DNA of 64,000 nt. Origin: Polaribacter tangerinus (GTDB lineage Bacteria > Bacteroidota > Bacteroidia > Flavobacteriales > Flavobacteriaceae). The position numbers were made by a program, and so were the translations under genes. The DNA is taken from positions 2,612,001 to 2,676,000 of the forward strand of contig NZ_CP150668.1 of the NCBI RefSeq assembly GCF_038024095.1. Reading direction: 5' to 3'. The stretch's first letter is position 1, and each line of letters opens with the position of its first letter. Below the pieces are notes generated by a model. It had not been told where the DNA came from. It saw only the letters and a program-made list of their open reading frames with translations, and made no database searches. Positions 63,582 to 64,000 of the stretch are shown piece by piece.

Positions 63582-64000
63582 TCAATTTAAGGTTATTATT
63601 TTTTCTTTTTCTAAACCTTCGGGCTTATTTAAGTAGACAATATCATTTTCAGTTAAGCCTTTTTCTATAATGACAGCATCGTTGTTTGCATTGCCAATTT
63701 TAACCTCTTTTTTATTGATAGAAAAGCCCGCTTTAGTGTACACATAGGTAATGGAATCTTTAGAGAAAACAGCCTCTAAAGGAATACTTAAAACATCTTT
63801 CTTTTCGAATGTTAAAATTCTGTTAGACGTTGTCATTCCTGGTCTTATATTCGTATCCGATTCTGTAAGTTTAATCAGTACCTGAAAAACTTTTATATCT
63901 GAGCCTCTTTTATTTTCTCCAACATTAGCAACATCGGTAACAACTCCGTTTAGTTCAACATCAGGGAAAGCATCAAAGCCCACTTTAACAGGCAGCCCTT
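63582..64000 (-). CDS. Efflux periplasmic adaptor subunit (MacA/HlyD family), 5' part outside window
   Basis: The minus-strand frame is open to the window edge, so only the C-terminal 138 residues or so are seen. They cover the beta-barrel and membrane-proximal domains: GFDAFPDVELNGVVTDVAN, FQVLIKLTESDTNIRPGM (the conserved RPGM motif) and SIPLEAVF followed by TYVYTKAGFSINKKEVKIG. This is the adaptor of a tripartite pump with the permease (8 nt downstream) and TolC. Confidence 0.9.
   Translation of the reverse strand, partial: GLPVKVGFDAFPDVELNGVVTDVANVGENKRGSDIKVFQVLIKLTESDTNIRPGMTTSNRILTFEKKDVLSIPLEAVFSKDSITYVYTKAGFSINKKEVKIGNANNDAVIIEKGLTENDIVYLNKPEGLEKEKIITLN

Overview
The window is a gene-dense, strongly AT-rich chromosomal segment of a member of the Bacteroidota, almost certainly the family Flavobacteriaceae (a marine Polaribacter/Tenacibaculum-like organism is my best guess). 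Evidence: many genes follow the Bacteroidota promoter -7 motif TAnnTTTG, in the best cases with a TTG 19-20 nt upstream; three secreted proteins carry type IX secretion (T9SS) C-terminal sorting domains; TonB-dependent receptors have carboxypeptidase-like N-terminal domains; and several lineage-typical families occur (DUF4199, DUF4249, DUF6095/DUF6695-like, CAL67264-like). No phage, insertion sequence, CRISPR array or tRNA was seen; this is mostly conserved core genome.

Layout. 1-2.7 kb (minus): phosphohexomutase (cut by the window edge), GT2 polyprenyl-phosphate glycosyltransferase, DUF4199 protein. 2.8 kb: SRP RNA with a textbook promoter. 3-12.7 kb: SDR, transaldolase-like enzyme, menD and menB (menaquinone synthesis), an S1/winged-helix protein overlapping menD, a beta-barrel protein, an esterase-fold protein that has lost its catalytic residues, a HerA-like ATPase, a lipoprotein and a cupin. 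12.7-20 kb: YitT, folD, ffh, a membrane protein, secreted MsrB, M48 lipoprotein protease, UMF1-type MFS, CDP-alcohol phosphatidyltransferase. 20.2-26.8 kb (minus): HEAT-like protein, purB, lipoprotein, terC, small His-rich protein, TonB receptor, His-rich lipoprotein; the last four look like a metal (probably zinc) handling locus. 26.8-36.9 kb: YwqK/MORN protein, mnmA, T9SS subtilase coupled to a FabK-like flavoprotein, cold-shock protein, fahA, glyA, yebC, T9SS type A protein. 36.9-47.7 kb (minus): ackA-pta, acyl-CoA carboxylase beta subunit, and an 1830-residue T9SS type B cell-surface protein. 47.9-55 kb (plus): DoxX, FMN reductase, MarR, pirin, FadH-like enoate reductase, small secreted and membrane proteins, EttA. 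55-64 kb (minus): murQ with two tightly coupled partners, a DUF4249/TonB receptor pair, and a TolC / MacB-like permease / adaptor efflux operon whose adaptor is cut by the right edge.

Features most worth a second look: (i) a dispersed family of four related 100-150 nt intergenic elements with conserved ends and a variable hairpin middle; (ii) the His-rich receptor/lipoprotein/TerC locus; (iii) a murQ operon ending in a protein with His and Cys motifs suggestive of a permuted papain-like enzyme; (iv) a pseudo-esterase lacking its nucleophile and His; (v) perfect palindromes placed on the divergent yebC/T9SS promoters; (vi) menD and a small gene without an ATG start.
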